The translations under genes and the position numbers were made by a program. Positions 5,148 to 5,949 of a DNA stretch of 5,949 nt are shown here, in pieces. Every line of letters begins with the position of its first letter. The first letter of the stretch is position 1. Location: NCBI GenBank assembly GCA_902796785.1, contig CADBQJ010000124.1:1-5949 (forward strand). Direction: 5' to 3'. The notes under the pieces are model-generated. The model ran no database searches and was not told the DNA's origin. It saw only the letters and a program-made list of their open reading frames with translations. Source of the DNA: Fibrobacter succinogenes. GTDB taxonomy: Bacteria; Fibrobacterota; Fibrobacteria; Fibrobacterales; CADBQJ01.

Positions 5148-5949
5148 GAATCGCGATCTACGAGACCGGCAAAGCCTGGCTTCCGGAGATCTCCGCCTAC
5201 AAGGATTACTTCGAGGCGAAGGGCTGCGCCGTGGAGATCGTGCCGCCGCAAGCCCGGCCGACCGCCGCCCCCGACGTGGAGTGGCGTTTCCCCGGCACGG
5301 GATGCGGACGGCTCTTCCCGAACTCCGTCCTGGTGCACGACTACCCCAGCCCCAGCGTCAGCAGGTTCGGACCTCTCCGCGACAGGATCAAGCGGTTCGT
5401 CAACGCCAAGCCGGACCTGCGCCTCTTCCTCGACGAACGGGGCGAACGGAGCTTCGGCTTCCGCGACGGCGTTCCCGTTCTCCATCGCCCGATGGGCGTC
5501 CACCGCTCCTTCTTCGACGCCGCGAAAAGCGCGCCGCCGCCCGAAGAGCGCCCCTACGACTTCGTCTACATCGGCAAGTTCGCCGGACGTTCCGACGCCA
5601 AGGAGGCGATCCAGGCGCTCTCCCGTTCGCCGGAACGGTGGAAGATTCTCGTCATCGGAATCGCGCCCGGCGACGAAGCGCCGCTTCCGGGCGTGACCTT
5701 CCAGCCTCCCGTTCCCTATGCCGAGGTTCCCCGACTGGCGACGCAGGCGCGATACGGGCTCGTCCTGACGCAGCGGTGCCTGCCGCACAACGACCAGGAC
5801 TCCACGAAGTGCCTGGAATACGCCGCGGCGGGACTGAAACTGATCGCCTTCAACGGCCCGTGGATCCGACGGTTCGCCGCGCAGCGCAACGCGCGGATCC
5901 GTTTCCTCGAAGAGGCGCCTCTGACGCGACAATCCCTCGACGCGACGCC
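5144..5949 (+). CDS. Predicted GT-B glycosyltransferase, partial: C-terminus beyond right edge
   Basis: I translated 268 complete codons with no stop; two bases of the next codon remain. The start MRIAIYETGKAWLPEI is an ordinary beta-strand opening of a GT-B N-terminal domain. Residues 62-75 (VLVHDYPSPSVSRF) and 110-124 (VPVLHRPMGVHRSFF) resemble the interdomain part of GT4/GT1-like enzymes, where a short strand leads to a GVH/GVD-type turn and an aromatic residue. A second domain begins near YDFVYIGKFAGRSDAKEA (138-155) and has WKILVIG (166-172). TKCLEYAAAGLKLIAFN (221-237) corresponds to the donor-binding segment normally written TK-x-x-EY-x-x-x-G-x-P-V-I; E225 would be the base-contacting or EX7E second acidic residue. 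The first acidic residue of EX7E is not evident: D217 and D219 are the nearest candidates. The ATG at 5144 overlaps the upstream stop (ATGA) and has GGGGAGG (5133-5139) four bases before it. Context supports a role in glycan assembly. No named subfamily is recognised, and another nucleotide-sugar-linked role is possible. Confidence 0.72.
   Translation, partial: MRIAIYETGKAWLPEISAYKDYFEAKGCAVEIVPPQARPTAAPDVEWRFPGTGCGRLFPNSVLVHDYPSPSVSRFGPLRDRIKRFVNAKPDLRLFLDERGERSFGFRDGVPVLHRPMGVHRSFFDAAKSAPPPEERPYDFVYIGKFAGRSDAKEAIQALSRSPERWKILVIGIAPGDEAPLPGVTFQPPVPYAEVPRLATQARYGLVLTQRCLPHNDQDSTKCLEYAAAGLKLIAFNGPWIRRFAAQRNARIRFLEEAPLTRQSLDAT

Noticed and set aside
5087..5932. Minus-strand open frame of 281 codons opposite the last gene
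   Set aside because: The plus strand gives a GT-B-like protein with a well-placed Shine-Dalgarno sequence and stop/start overlap; the minus-strand product resembles no family.

Overview
This is a very GC-rich bacterial segment with strong G/C bias at third codon positions. It carries part of a surface-glycan biosynthesis locus: O-antigen, capsule, exopolysaccharide or a protein-linked glycan. The membrane-anchored dehydratase and a predicted membrane glycosyltransferase fit an envelope-glycan pathway, most likely in a Gram-negative-type bacterium. The phylum cannot be fixed from the sequence. I see no RNA genes, CRISPR array, insertion sequence or integrase.

Layout. At the left edge (1-601, minus strand) lies the N-terminal half of a PLP-dependent DegT/DnrJ/EryC1 sugar aminotransferase of the PglE/EpsN type. 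It is divergent from everything else. A short, strikingly AT-rich intergenic region (602-659) holds a 19-bp imperfect palindrome and the only strong Shine-Dalgarno sequence for the rightward operon. Rightward, on the plus strand, four tightly packed genes follow: a membrane-anchored NDP-sugar 4,6-dehydratase of the PglF/WbpM/CapD family (660-2627), a polytopic GT-C glycosyltransferase-like protein (2635-3978), a GT4 glycosyltransferase resembling PglA-type enzymes (3975-5147), and a second predicted glycosyltransferase that runs off the right edge (5144-5949). Gaps are 7 bp, then two ATGA stop/start overlaps, so this is almost certainly one translationally coupled operon.

How the genes fit together. 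The dehydratase would convert UDP-GlcNAc (or a related UDP-HexNAc) to the 4-keto-6-deoxy sugar. The divergent aminotransferase would aminate C4 to give a bacillosamine-type 4-amino-4,6-dideoxy sugar. The GT4 enzyme and the last gene would extend a lipid-linked chain on the cytoplasmic face. The GT-C protein would use a polyprenyl-phosphate sugar at the outer face of the membrane. The expected N-acetyltransferase (PglD-like), initiating phosphoglycosyltransferase (PglC-like) and flippase/polymerase are not in the window and may lie beyond its edges.

The most interesting details are a two-helix hydrophobic insertion in the membrane domain of the dehydratase, its degenerate first nucleotide-binding motif, the palindrome in the divergent promoter, and a poorly recognisable terminal glycosyltransferase. 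I found no convincing evidence for an entirely new kind of system.
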